This document shows, piece by piece, positions 16,564 to 25,823 of a DNA stretch of 37,030 bases (position 1 is its first letter; the number at the start of each line of letters is the position of its first letter). The notes under the pieces are model-generated. The model was given only the letters and a program-made list of their open reading frames with translations, ran no database searches and was not told where the DNA came from. Where the stretch lies: assembly GCA_024280435.1 (NCBI GenBank), contig JAJRQD010000059.1, positions 1-37,030 of the forward strand, in the 5' to 3' direction. A program made the position numbers and the translations under genes. Origin of the DNA: an archaeon (GTDB taxonomy: Archaea > Asgardarchaeota > Heimdallarchaeia > Heimdallarchaeales > Kariarchaeaceae).

Positions 16564-19500
16564 TGCTGATCTGACCTAGTGAACAGTACTGTACAGTAGT
16601 AAGTAGCTCTTCAAATACATTTTCACCTGAAATTGCCTTGAGCTGTAATTTCTTTATTGCATCAGAAGAATATTTCTCATTTTTCTTCTGAAAGTCTTTC
16701 AATCTCTGTATCTGGAACTTTTTCTCCTCAGGAGTTGATCTGATCAACTCTTTAACTTCCAATGCATTATCCTCTCTGTTTGGATTAAGGAATGTATTCA
16801 CACCAACTATGGGATAGCTTCCATCCATTTTCTTCCATTCATAGTACATTGATTCTTCCTGTATTTTTCCTCGTTGGTACTGTGTTTCCATAGCACCAAG
16901 TACTCCTCCTCTATCTGTTAATTTATGGAATTCCATCAGTACTGCCTCCTCAACAAGCTCTGTCAACTCGTTGATTATAAATGCTCCCTGATTAGGGTTC
17001 TCATTCCTGGCTATTCCAAATTCCTGATTAATTATAAGTTGGATTGCCATTGCTCTGCGAACTGATTCTTCAGTAGGTGTTGTCAATGCCTCATCATATG
17101 CATTGGTGTGTAGTGAATTACAATTATCATAAATTGCTAGTAATGCCTGTAGTGTGGTTCTGATGTCATTGAAATCAACTTCCTGGGCGTGTAATGATCT
17201 ACCAGATGTCTGAATATGGTATTTTAGCATTTGACTCCTTTTATTACCCTTGTACACGTTCTTGATTGCGATTGCCCATATTCTTCTTGCAACTCTACCG
17301 ATAACACTGTATTCTGGATCAAGTCCATTGGAGAAGAAAAATGAGAAATTTGGAGCAAAATCATCTATATGCATGCCTCTACTGAGATAGTATTCTAGAA
17401 ATGTGAAGCCATTGGCCAGGGTAAATGCAAGCTGTGATATGGGATTAGCACCTGCCTCTGCAATATGATAGCCCGAGATTGATACAGAGTAATAATTTTT
17501 TACCTTGTAGTTGATAAATGCCTGTTGTACATCTCCCATCAATCTTAGGCTGAAATCTGTTGAGAATATGCATGTATTCTGTGCTTGATCTTCCTTCAGT
17601 ATATCTGCCTGAACAGTACCTCTGACTTTACTCATAGTACTGATTTTAATCTCCTCATATATATCATCAGGAATTAATTTCCTAAGTTCCTCCCATGATT
17701 TCAATTCTGGTGTTTTATCATCCACAACCCAGTGTTCTCCTGAATGTACGTTGAAACCATATCTGTTATCACCTGTTCTTACATAGGCTTCTGCAGCAGA
17801 TGCTTTGTTATTGTCAACAATCCATTTCCTTACCTGTTGCCTAATTGCTGCATTCATAAAAAATGCAAGCACTATTGGAGCTGGACCATTGATTGTCATT
17901 GATACAGATGTGATTGGATTACACAGATCAAATCCTGCATATAATCTCTCAACATCTTCCACAGTACATATTGATACTCCACTCTCTCCAATCTTACCAT
18001 AAATATCTAATCTCTCATGTGGATCCTGTCCATATAGGGTCACACTATCAAATGCGGTGGATAATCTGGCAAACTTCTGTTCTTTCGCAAGATAATGGAA
18101 CCTCTTATTGGTATTCTCTGATAAGCCCTCTCCTGCAAACATTCTTGTGGGATCCTCAGCTACCCTCTTGAAGGGATAAACTCCTGCTGTGTATGGAAAA
18201 TTACCCGGTACGTTCTCTAATTTCATCCATTCTAGGATCTCACCCCAGTCTTTGAATTTAGGCAATGCGATCTTTGGTATTTTCCTATTTGATAAAGATA
18301 TATTGAATGTTGGTACTTTGATATCTTTATCTCTAACCTGATATACAAATACATCATTCTTGTATTTTTCAACCAATTCATCCCAGTTATTTATCATATC
18401 AATCTCTTCTTTTGTAAGTAGAGACTCATAGAATGAAATCTGTTTATCCATAATCTCATTGAAGTTATCCGGTAGATTATCAATACGAGGTGGTTGATTT
18501 ACCTCGCGTTCATTGATTGGTTTTGTAGCATCAATAAGTAAATTTTTTGTGGATTTTAATTGCCATAACTTTCTTGCAATTTCTGCCTGATTTCTTGAAT
18601 TCTCCTTGTATTCTTTGATTGTATCTGCAATTTCAGCAAGATAACGAACTCTTTCTGGTGGAACAATATATTTTCTATCAGACATACCAACGGGTATATT
18701 CATTTTTTCTTTGATTGTGGAATTAAAACCTTTGAACTTTGCATCAATTAGCTTTATCAGATAAAGATACAGTGCATTTACACCCTTGTCATTGAATTGA
18801 CTCGCCATTGTACCAAAAATAGGCAGTTTATCATCTGGATGTGTTTCACCATCGAATAGCTTACGAGATCTTCTGTACTGCTTCCTAACATCTCTCAATG
18901 CATCTAATGAACCTTTTCTTTCAAATTTATTGATGACAATAGCATCTGCAAAGTCAATCATATCTATTTTCTCTAGTTGGGTTGCAGCACCATATTCGCT
19001 AGTCATCACATATACCGGTATATTTGATAATTCTGTGATCTCTGTTGAGGATTGTCCAATACCACTGGTCTCAACAATTATAAGATCATACCCCAGCACT
19101 TTACAGACCTCTATTGCATCTATTATTGCTTTGCTAGTGGCAAGATTTGATCTTCGAGTGGCAAGTGATCTCATATATACTCTATTGGTATGTGATAATG
19201 CATTCACTCTTATTCTATCAGCTAATAAAGCCCCACCTGTTTTTTTCTTGGATGGGTCTATTGATAACAAGGCTACTGATTTATCATCAAAATCAATCAA
19301 AAATCTTCTTATCAACTCATCAGTCAGTGAACTTTTTCCAGCTCCACCAGTTCCGGTAATTCCAATTACTGGTATCTCTTTTTCAGCTTTTCCCAGCTTG
19401 ATAATTCTCTCAGACAGTTTATCTTTGTTCTCAATCTCTGAGATCAAACCAGAGGTATATCTCCAGAATAGCTCTGTTTTTTCCTTACTCTCATCACTGA

Positions 19501-19957
19501 AGTACTCTGAAGTATCAAAATCACATCCTTCCAGTATCTGATTAATCATTCCCTGTAAGCCCATATTTCTACCATCATCTGGAGAAAATATTTTTGCAAT
19601 TCCATAAGCCTCAAGTTCTTTAATCTCATCTGGGACGATTACACCACCACCTCCACCATATATTTTTATGTGCCCTGTACCAAATTCATCGAGTAAATCC
19701 TTCATATATTTGAAAAATTCCATGTGTCCTCCCTGATAACTTGATATTGCTATACCCTGCACATCTTCCTGAATGGCAGCAGTGACAATATCAATTACTG
19801 ACCTATTATGTCCCAGATGAATGATCTCAGCACCAGAATCCTGCAGTATTCTTCTCATAATGCCAATAGAAGCATCATGCCCATCGAATAATGAGGTTGC
19901 TGTAACAATTCTGATTATATTTTTAGATTGGTAAACCTCAGGTTCAATTGATTGCAT
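16520..19957 (-). CDS. icmF: Fused B12-dependent acyl-CoA mutase, IcmF type
   Basis: 1145 aa: B12 domain LFDGHDASIGIMRRIL...YGGGGGVIVPDE, GTPase GTGGAGKSSLTDEL, mutase domain FPYTAGVYPFKR...ISGYHIAEAGANPISQLAFTLANGF. Confidence 0.95.
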   Translation of the reverse strand: MQSIEPEVYQSKNIIRIVTATSLFDGHDASIGIMRRILQDSGAEIIHLGHNRSVIDIVTAAIQEDVQGIAISSYQGGHMEFFKYMKDLLDEFGTGHIKIYGGGGGVIVPDEIKELEAYGIAKIFSPDDGRNMGLQGMINQILEGCDFDTSEYFSDESKEKTELFWRYTSGLISEIENKDKLSERIIKLGKAEKEIPVIGITGTGGAGKSSLTDELIRRFLIDFDDKSVALLSIDPSKKKTGGALLADRIRVNALSHTNRVYMRSLATRRSNLATSKAIIDAIEVCKVLGYDLIIVETSGIGQSSTEITELSNIPVYVMTSEYGAATQLEKIDMIDFADAIVINKFERKGSLDALRDVRKQYRRSRKLFDGETHPDDKLPIFGTMASQFNDKGVNALYLYLIKLIDAKFKGFNSTIKEKMNIPVGMSDRKYIVPPERVRYLAEIADTIKEYKENSRNQAEIARKLWQLKSTKNLLIDATKPINEREVNQPPRIDNLPDNFNEIMDKQISFYESLLTKEEIDMINNWDELVEKYKNDVFVYQVRDKDIKVPTFNISLSNRKIPKIALPKFKDWGEILEWMKLENVPGNFPYTAGVYPFKRVAEDPTRMFAGEGLSENTNKRFHYLAKEQKFARLSTAFDSVTLYGQDPHERLDIYGKIGESGVSICTVEDVERLYAGFDLCNPITSVSMTINGPAPIVLAFFMNAAIRQQVRKWIVDNNKASAAEAYVRTGDNRYGFNVHSGEHWVVDDKTPELKSWEELRKLIPDDIYEEIKISTMSKVRGTVQADILKEDQAQNTCIFSTDFSLRLMGDVQQAFINYKVKNYYSVSISGYHIAEAGANPISQLAFTLANGFTFLEYYLSRGMHIDDFAPNFSFFFSNGLDPEYSVIGRVARRIWAIAIKNVYKGNKRSQMLKYHIQTSGRSLHAQEVDFNDIRTTLQALLAIYDNCNSLHTNAYDEALTTPTEESVRRAMAIQLIINQEFGIARNENPNQGAFIINELTELVEEAVLMEFHKLTDRGGVLGAMETQYQRGKIQEESMYYEWKKMDGSYPIVGVNTFLNPNREDNALEVKELIRSTPEEKKFQIQRLKDFQKKNEKYSSDAIKKLQLKAISGENVFEELLTTVQYCSLGQISNALYKVGGEYRRNL

Positions 19958-20197
19958 GATCTCAATAAAATTGTTATTAAAAAAAAGAATTCTATTAGGA
20001 GCAGATAAAAATGATAAACTATATCAATTTATGTCAAATACAATCCCTTAACTGAATTAATGAATGATTCAATCATGAAGATGACAGTTCACATAGCTAT
20101 AGTTATTATATCGATATTCTTAATGTGAATACTTGAAATCTGATATTTGGTGGTTTTTTATCTTAATGTTAAAATATTGATCTCCAATATAAAAAAT

Positions 20198-21196
20198 ATG
20201 GAAGATAGTCTGACTGATCTCAATATCGGTATCAATGATGATCTACGTGAAAAACTTGTTAAGCAGCAATACTATATTGTTGGGGAACATTCAGGTGTTA
20301 AATTATGTCATTGGACAAAACAGGATATCCGATCTCAAGGTTCATGCTACAAACACAAATTCTATGGAATAGAGGCATACCGGTGTTTACAGGTATCACC
20401 TGCTCTCACTTGGTGTACTGAGCGTTGTAGTTTCTGTTGGAGGGGTTTCTCTTATGCAAATGGGGATAATATGGAAAATGTGGTTCATGAAGATCCCAAA
20501 GAAGTACTTGCAGGTATGATTGAGGGTCAGAGATTTTTGATGTCAGGGTTTGGTGGTCATCCCAATGTACCAAGGGAAAAATGGGAACGGGCTAATTTAC
20601 CAAAACATGTGGCAATATCATTATCTGGTGAGGCCACACTCTATGAACATCTTGATGATTTTCTCAGGCTATGTCATGAGGCAGGAATGACCACATTTTT
20701 AGTTACCAATGGTACAAATCCAGAGGTGCTTGCAAATCTTAAAACATTACCTACACAATTGTATGTGACTGTTGCAGGTGCATCTCCCAAGGTACACTCT
20801 AGTATCACAAGGCCATTTGATCCCAAAAAAGCATGGCAAAAACTGAATGAGACGATAGATTTACTGTCAAGTATTGATACAAGAAAAGTTATTCGATTAA
20901 CTCTTGTCAAGGATAAAAATATGGTGGAACCTGAAAAATATGCAGAGCTATTCCTAAGATCCGGTGCTCATTTCTTAGAAGCTAAAGGATTTGTGAGTGT
21001 TGGTGATGCCAGGGATAATCATGGATATGAGAGAATGCCAAAAATTGAGGAGATTGTTGAGTTCTCTGAGAAAATATGTGAAACTGCACCTGAACTAAGT
21101 ATAATTGATACTTCCGTCAGCTCTTGTGTAACACTTATGGCTAGAGAAGACTATGATTGGCGTAAATTCAAGTTTGATTATCTAGAAAATGAATGA
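20198..21196 (+). CDS. taw1: TYW1/Taw1 4-demethylwyosine synthase (radical SAM)
   Basis: WCTERCSFCWRGFSY radical SAM motif; SLSGEATLYEHLDDFLRLCHEAGMTTFLVTNGT; LEAKGFVSVG. ATG at 20198 preferred over 20147. Confidence 0.95.
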   Translation: MEDSLTDLNIGINDDLREKLVKQQYYIVGEHSGVKLCHWTKQDIRSQGSCYKHKFYGIEAYRCLQVSPALTWCTERCSFCWRGFSYANGDNMENVVHEDPKEVLAGMIEGQRFLMSGFGGHPNVPREKWERANLPKHVAISLSGEATLYEHLDDFLRLCHEAGMTTFLVTNGTNPEVLANLKTLPTQLYVTVAGASPKVHSSITRPFDPKKAWQKLNETIDLLSSIDTRKVIRLTLVKDKNMVEPEKYAELFLRSGAHFLEAKGFVSVGDARDNHGYERMPKIEEIVEFSEKICETAPELSIIDTSVSSCVTLMAREDYDWRKFKFDYLENE

Positions 21197-21333
21197 CTTC
21201 AAAAGAGACAATTTTCACATTTTTTATTTACTTAGTCAATATTATATAGATGACTTAAAAACTAATAATGAGCAACATAAATTGTAGCAATTTTGCTATG
21301 AATAAATTATGTGTTTAAAATGGTGATTATTAT

Positions 21334-21672
21334 ATGTCAAATCAAGAAAACCAAGTTAAAGAGGCAATTGAAATATTAGTTAATATCAGCGAAGATCTTG
21401 CCATACCAAGAAATATAAGAAGAACTGCCACCCAAAGTATCGAAATTTTGCAGAATGAATCGCTTGAACTAGCAGTTCGAGCAATCAATGCAATCGAGTT
21501 ACTTGAAGACAGTACCGCTGATCCAAATTGCCCCATGCATAGCCGATCATTAATATGGCAAGTGATAACACGCCTAGAGCTTCATCAGAGAGCTGATGAC
21601 GATGATGATGAATGGGAATACTATGATGAAGATGAAGAAGACGATGATGATTACGAATATGAGGACATTTGA
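21334..21672 (+). CDS. UPF0147 family protein with long acidic tail
   Basis: IPRNIRRTATQSIEIL...AINAIELLEDSTADPNCPMHSRSLIWQVITRLE; tail ADDDDDEWEYYDEDEEDDDDYEYEDI. Confidence 0.88.
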   Translation: MSNQENQVKEAIEILVNISEDLAIPRNIRRTATQSIEILQNESLELAVRAINAIELLEDSTADPNCPMHSRSLIWQVITRLELHQRADDDDDEWEYYDEDEEDDDDYEYEDI

Positions 21673-21778
21673 TTAAATACTATTATATTTTTGTGAAGGC
21701 TCAAAAATAAATTCTCATTTTGTAAAACTTGATCTTTAATCAAATTCGGAATAACTATTCTGATCAAAAGAACGTATG

Positions 21779-21856
21779 TGAGCAGTTGTCCATCTTGTAT
21801 AAGGATACATTCTGAAAATGAAAAAATAAATCTAGCTAGGCTACTTTTATACTGAT
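21779..21856 (+). repeat. Dispersed intergenic element A, copy 2
   Basis: AGCAGTTGTCCATCTTGTATAAG...AAATAAATCTAGCTAGGCTACTTTTATACTGATTA; shared with copies near 29433 (+) and 36246 (-). Confidence 0.7.
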
Positions 21857-21900
21857 TATTTAATCAATGATATTTTTATTTATAGTTTTATGAAATATGT

Positions 21901-22311
21901 TTAACGGTATGATTTTTGGAACCGTGCTCTTGCACCACGTCCACCTGCTTTCTTTGGCTCAGTTCTTCTACTGTCACCAACAAGCATGGTACGATCGTAA
22001 TTCTCAAAAATCTCTTTTACTTCTGTCAATCCTAGATATTTATCAATAGCTCTTGCAATCGCAATTCGGACTGCTTCTGCCCTTGCTGTTACTCCGCCAC
22101 CGTGTACTCTGATTTTTATATCCAAATCATCGGTTAGGAACTGTTTTGCCAGTAATAAAGGCTCTTGCATCCTAATTCTGGAATATCTTGGTTCTACAAG
22201 GTCTAGTGGTACTCCATTAACTCTGATGATACCTTGACCTTTTGTCTGTTTCAATCTTGCTCTTGCAATTGCTGTTTTTCTTTTACCTGAAGTTAGTATA
22301 ATGCTCATCAT
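21901..22311 (-). CDS. rpsI: Ribosomal protein uS9
   Basis: SGKRKTAIARARLKQTKGQGIIRVNG; C-terminal GGRGARARFQKSYR. Confidence 0.98.
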   Translation of the reverse strand: MMSIILTSGKRKTAIARARLKQTKGQGIIRVNGVPLDLVEPRYSRIRMQEPLLLAKQFLTDDLDIKIRVHGGGVTARAEAVRIAIARAIDKYLGLTEVKEIFENYDRTMLVGDSRRTEPKKAGGRGARARFQKSYR

Positions 22312-22318
22312 AAATCAC

Positions 22319-22780
22319 CTAATTTACTCTTTCCTCATGTGTCCAGCCGATTCTCTTTGCAAGCTCACCAACTGTGATGTATGCTTTCAGTGATTTACTC
22401 TCTGCAACTGGAATTTTAATAAATTCTTTTTCAGATAAATCATCTGGTACATTGATATATGCAGATAATCTACGATATGCCAATCTTCCTGAGGTGGTCT
22501 TCCATGGAAGCATACCTCTTACAGTTCTTCTCAAAATTCTATCTGGGAATCTTGGGAAGAAAGGACCTCTCCTTGGATTAGTATGTGTAGCTCTAGCTCT
22601 TCTCTGCTGATAATCCTTGACTAATGCAAGTTTTCTACCTGTAATAATTAGATCCTGTGCATTGACAACAACAAATTTTTCTCCTGCAAGTAATCTCTTT
22701 GCTAGAAAACTGGCAAGTCGACCCAATACAAGGTCTGTTCCATCGATGTATGTTATATTCTGTTTACTCATCATAATCAC
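22319..22780 (-). CDS. rplM: Ribosomal protein uL13
   Basis: DLVLGRLASFLAKRLLAGEKFVVVNAQDLIITG; FPRFPDRILRRTVRGMLPWK. Confidence 0.98.
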   Translation of the reverse strand: MIMMSKQNITYIDGTDLVLGRLASFLAKRLLAGEKFVVVNAQDLIITGRKLALVKDYQQRRARATHTNPRRGPFFPRFPDRILRRTVRGMLPWKTTSGRLAYRRLSAYINVPDDLSEKEFIKIPVAESKSLKAYITVGELAKRIGWTHEERVN

Positions 22781-23160
22781 CCTAGGATTTTAACTCCTGT
22801 GCCTTTGGGGTTCTCTTTCACAAGCTCGGAAATTGTTATTACCTTACCCTTGGCAGCCAGAATCTTGGCTCTTGCCTTCTCACTCACTGCAAGTGCAGCA
22901 ACTGTTACTGGCTTTGAGATTTCTCCAGCACCTAGTACCTTACCAGGTACAAGTACTATTTTACTATCACCAATATATCTTGCGATTTTACTGATGTTAA
23001 CTTCTGCTCTCTGCCTTCTTGGCTTTTTGAGCTTCTTTGATATCGCTCGCCAAATAGCAGCCTCGTTGGCATTAGATGCCTTTCTTAGCTGATAAATTAG
23101 GCTCGCAACATGGGGATCTGTAGGCCCGCGTACTTTTGATACCATTTTGTTATCACTCAT
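22777..23160 (-). CDS. rpl18e: Ribosomal protein eL18 (L18e)
   Basis: NEAAIWRAISKKLKKPRRQRAEVNISKIAR; VPGKVLGAGEISKPVTVAAL; adjacent to uL13-uS9. Confidence 0.96.
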   Translation of the reverse strand: MSDNKMVSKVRGPTDPHVASLIYQLRKASNANEAAIWRAISKKLKKPRRQRAEVNISKIARYIGDSKIVLVPGKVLGAGEISKPVTVAALAVSEKARAKILAAKGKVITISELVKENPKGTGVKILG

Positions 23161-23277
23161 TTTTCAGATGAATAAATTCATCTTATAAGTAAAGATATTT
23201 TATATTTTTATAAACAAATAGATTAGTTGCGCGAGATCATGTAAGATTTGAAGTTGATATTAACTATTGAAGTATGA

Positions 23278-23712
23278 TTATTGATGCACCTCATCAACAG
23301 CTCTGATTAACTTCTCTGCTACAAAAATATCCGCGTTATTTGAAATTGCAAGTAATATTGCATTTGATGGTATCATCTGGAATTGTAGTTGCGTCTTGAA
23401 TCCTTCTGGTGTGAGATAAATTGTTGCTTGATAGACTTCAGTACCTGGAACTATAAAATCAATCTCTACTTTCTCTACCAGCGCAAGTTGACTCACAAGA
23501 TTATGTATCTGCATCCTCTGATCACTGCTCTCCTGTAGTGATAACTCAAAGGAGATATTATATGCAATCTCATTTGGAATTCCTGACATAATAAATTCTC
23601 TTCCATCTTCCATCTCTAATCTCAAAAAAGGCCGCATCCTCTCATCTGGTATACCATCTGAGTTGGCAAGTGTCAATACCTGAATATCGATTGCTTTGAT
23701 ATAGTTCACCAT
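23278..23712 (-). CDS. DUF151 / bifunctional nuclease (BFN)-domain protein
   Basis: FLRLEMEDGREFIMSGIPNEIAYNISFELS...VYQATIYL...MIPSNAILLAISNNADIFVAEKLI matches the BFN pattern (PSDAIALAxRxxxPIFVxE). Confidence 0.75.
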   Translation of the reverse strand: MVNYIKAIDIQVLTLANSDGIPDERMRPFLRLEMEDGREFIMSGIPNEIAYNISFELSLQESSDQRMQIHNLVSQLALVEKVEIDFIVPGTEVYQATIYLTPEGFKTQLQFQMIPSNAILLAISNNADIFVAEKLIRAVDEVHQ

Positions 23713-23827
23713 ATTCTAGTATACATCATTTTAGTATAAAATATCTTTGCTTTTATTTTCACCAAAAATATACTTGTATATAATTGTGATACACAATAAT
23801 TATCTGTATAATCAATGAGTTATAAAT

Positions 23828-24799
23828 ATGAAAATTGTTATTGCAGGTGCAGGCTCAATTGGAACTGTTATTGGTGTACTATTGGCCAAAGACCATGATG
23901 TTGAGTTATTAAGGCGTTCTGGTACCTATGGAAGGTATGAGATTTCAATAGTAGGGGTGGTGGATGAGAAAGAAGAAGTAGAAGTGCTTAATAGTCATGA
24001 TCTTGGGATGAGAAATGTTGATATGATCATTCTCACTACTCAGAGACAACAATCAGAGATACTTCTGAATATTATAGAGAAAAAATATAACACAAATGAG
24101 AATACAATTTTTCTATGTATGCAGAATGGAATGCATGTTAGTAAACCGGTAAAGTCTAGATTCCCAGATGCCAATATTATTCAGGGAGTGATTTGGTGGT
24201 CTGCAACTCTTCTTGAGGATAATAAAGTATATTATCACCGAGCAGCTCCCACATATATTGGAAATATACAGGGTAGTGCATTGACAAAGGTTATATCTCT
24301 TCTTAAACCATATTTTGAACTAATTGAGGTGGATGATATATATTCAGAAGTAAGAACAAAATTATTATTGAATGTGGTCAGCCCTGTGTTGGCTTTGGTC
24401 AAAAAACCATATCCAAACGGTTTGAATGATTTGCGTATACGAGAGATTGTTCATATTGCTTTTGATGATGTTCTTGAAATTGCAAAAACACTTGGATGGG
24501 TAATAGATGACAAGTTGAATGATTTTCATAAAATCCTCAAATCAAAAGATAAAATCCCTACTGAGGATACTAAACTCACTCATAAAGTATCAACACAGAT
24601 CTCAGCTGAGAAACATGGTGGGAGTCGTTCCAATGTTGGAAGTCTATTGAGTTACTTTATAATGCATGGTAGTAATGCATCAAATATAATACTGGGCTAT
24701 GTTAGTGATCTTGAACCGGGATATGATGCGATCTCTGATGGGAAAATAAAACGTCTTCATTCATCTCTTAATAGATTAACAGTTAAATGCTCAATTTAA
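23828..24799 (+). CDS. Ketopantoate reductase family (PanE/ApbA)
   Basis: MKIVIAGAGSIGTVIGVLLAKDHDVELLRR; QNGMHVSKPV; KLLLNVVSPVLALV. Confidence 0.88.
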   Translation: MKIVIAGAGSIGTVIGVLLAKDHDVELLRRSGTYGRYEISIVGVVDEKEEVEVLNSHDLGMRNVDMIILTTQRQQSEILLNIIEKKYNTNENTIFLCMQNGMHVSKPVKSRFPDANIIQGVIWWSATLLEDNKVYYHRAAPTYIGNIQGSALTKVISLLKPYFELIEVDDIYSEVRTKLLLNVVSPVLALVKKPYPNGLNDLRIREIVHIAFDDVLEIAKTLGWVIDDKLNDFHKILKSKDKIPTEDTKLTHKVSTQISAEKHGGSRSNVGSLLSYFIMHGSNASNIILGYVSDLEPGYDAISDGKIKRLHSSLNRLTVKCSI

Positions 24800-25411
24800 T
24801 GAATTTTCAATCATGAAATATCTTTTTCTTAACTTCATATACAGTTTGAAGAATTCCACCTCATCCAATTCAAGTCTATCATAGCTCTCTTCCAATGCAT
24901 ACAGATCTGCCTGCACATTCATCAGTGATTCCTCTGCAATAGCTCTGGGATCAAGTGTGGTGTTCTCAACTTTGGAATTAATCAGCATTTTTAATTCTAC
25001 TTCTTTATCAATTAATTGTTGTTTTAAATTAACTATCTGACGATTCAAGGCATCATCCTGTTGCCTTGCATTCACAGTGATTGCATTGGCAAAATTAGAT
25101 GATGATATACCCTGTCTAACCTCTCTGATCACCTGATATACATGATTTGTATTTTTCCATCTCTGCATTGTTCTTGTGATTATCTGACCATTCTGATCTG
25201 CAATAGCATGACTTGTTCCTTTTGGTAAATATATTTCTGGAGGTGTGTTTGGAAAATTATGGGGTATATTCACTGTTATGCTCACTGCCTGTCCTGATCT
25301 ATCTCTCACAACTCCTTTCCATGAGGTGAGATTTCCTTTATCTGGTTCAAAACCATATGCATTTTGATATAACAGATAAGCTTCTTTGGAGAGTATTGCA
25401 TCATCAACCAT
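24791..25411 (-). CDS. ESCRT-I Vps23/TSG101-like protein: UEV domain, coiled coil, steadiness box
   Basis: UEV-like VSITVNIPHNFPNTPPEIYLP...ADQNGQIITRTMQRWKNTNHVYQVIREVRQGI, no cysteine; central coiled coil; C-terminal LYALEESYDRLELDEVEFFKLYMKLRKRYFMIENSL like the TSG101 steadiness box. Confidence 0.82.
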   Translation of the reverse strand: MVDDAILSKEAYLLYQNAYGFEPDKGNLTSWKGVVRDRSGQAVSITVNIPHNFPNTPPEIYLPKGTSHAIADQNGQIITRTMQRWKNTNHVYQVIREVRQGISSSNFANAITVNARQQDDALNRQIVNLKQQLIDKEVELKMLINSKVENTTLDPRAIAEESLMNVQADLYALEESYDRLELDEVEFFKLYMKLRKRYFMIENSLN

Positions 25412-25461
25412 ACTGCAAATGGGTAGGAATTCATATTAATAGTTTTAGAATTCCAATGTAT

Positions 25462-25821
25462 TCATTTCATCAATTTTAACTGTTTGATAATACAATCATT
25501 TCCTTCTATTATTGTTAGATATTCACCACAATCTGGACAGGAAAAAGATTGAATATCTCCATCTATTGTCTGCAATGTACCTCTGTATTCACAGGAAACA
25601 CATTCCACCACACCTTTTTTCTCAGTAAACACTATATTTGCATCTTTAAGTTGATCATTATTCTTTGTGAGTATTTCATAACAGAATTCAATCTGATCTG
25701 GGATAAATGTAGAATATTCACCCATCTCAATCTCAATCTCCTGTACAAATTTTACATCATATGATGCAATACTCTCTATCACTGCATTTACTATTGATTG
25801 TGTAAATGAAAATTCATGCAT
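25462..25821 (-). CDS. hypA: Hydrogenase nickel incorporation protein HypA
   Basis: N-terminal MHE; zinc ribbon CVSCEYRG...CPDCGEYL; 3 nt downstream of hypB. Confidence 0.93.
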   Translation of the reverse strand: MHEFSFTQSIVNAVIESIASYDVKFVQEIEIEMGEYSTFIPDQIEFCYEILTKNNDQLKDANIVFTEKKGVVECVSCEYRGTLQTIDGDIQSFSCPDCGEYLTIIEGNDCIIKQLKLMK

Positions 25822-25823
25822 TT

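Noticed and set aside
18930-19541. 203 aa plus-strand ORF antisense to icmF
   Set aside because: Shadow ORF within the conserved GTPase domain of IcmF.
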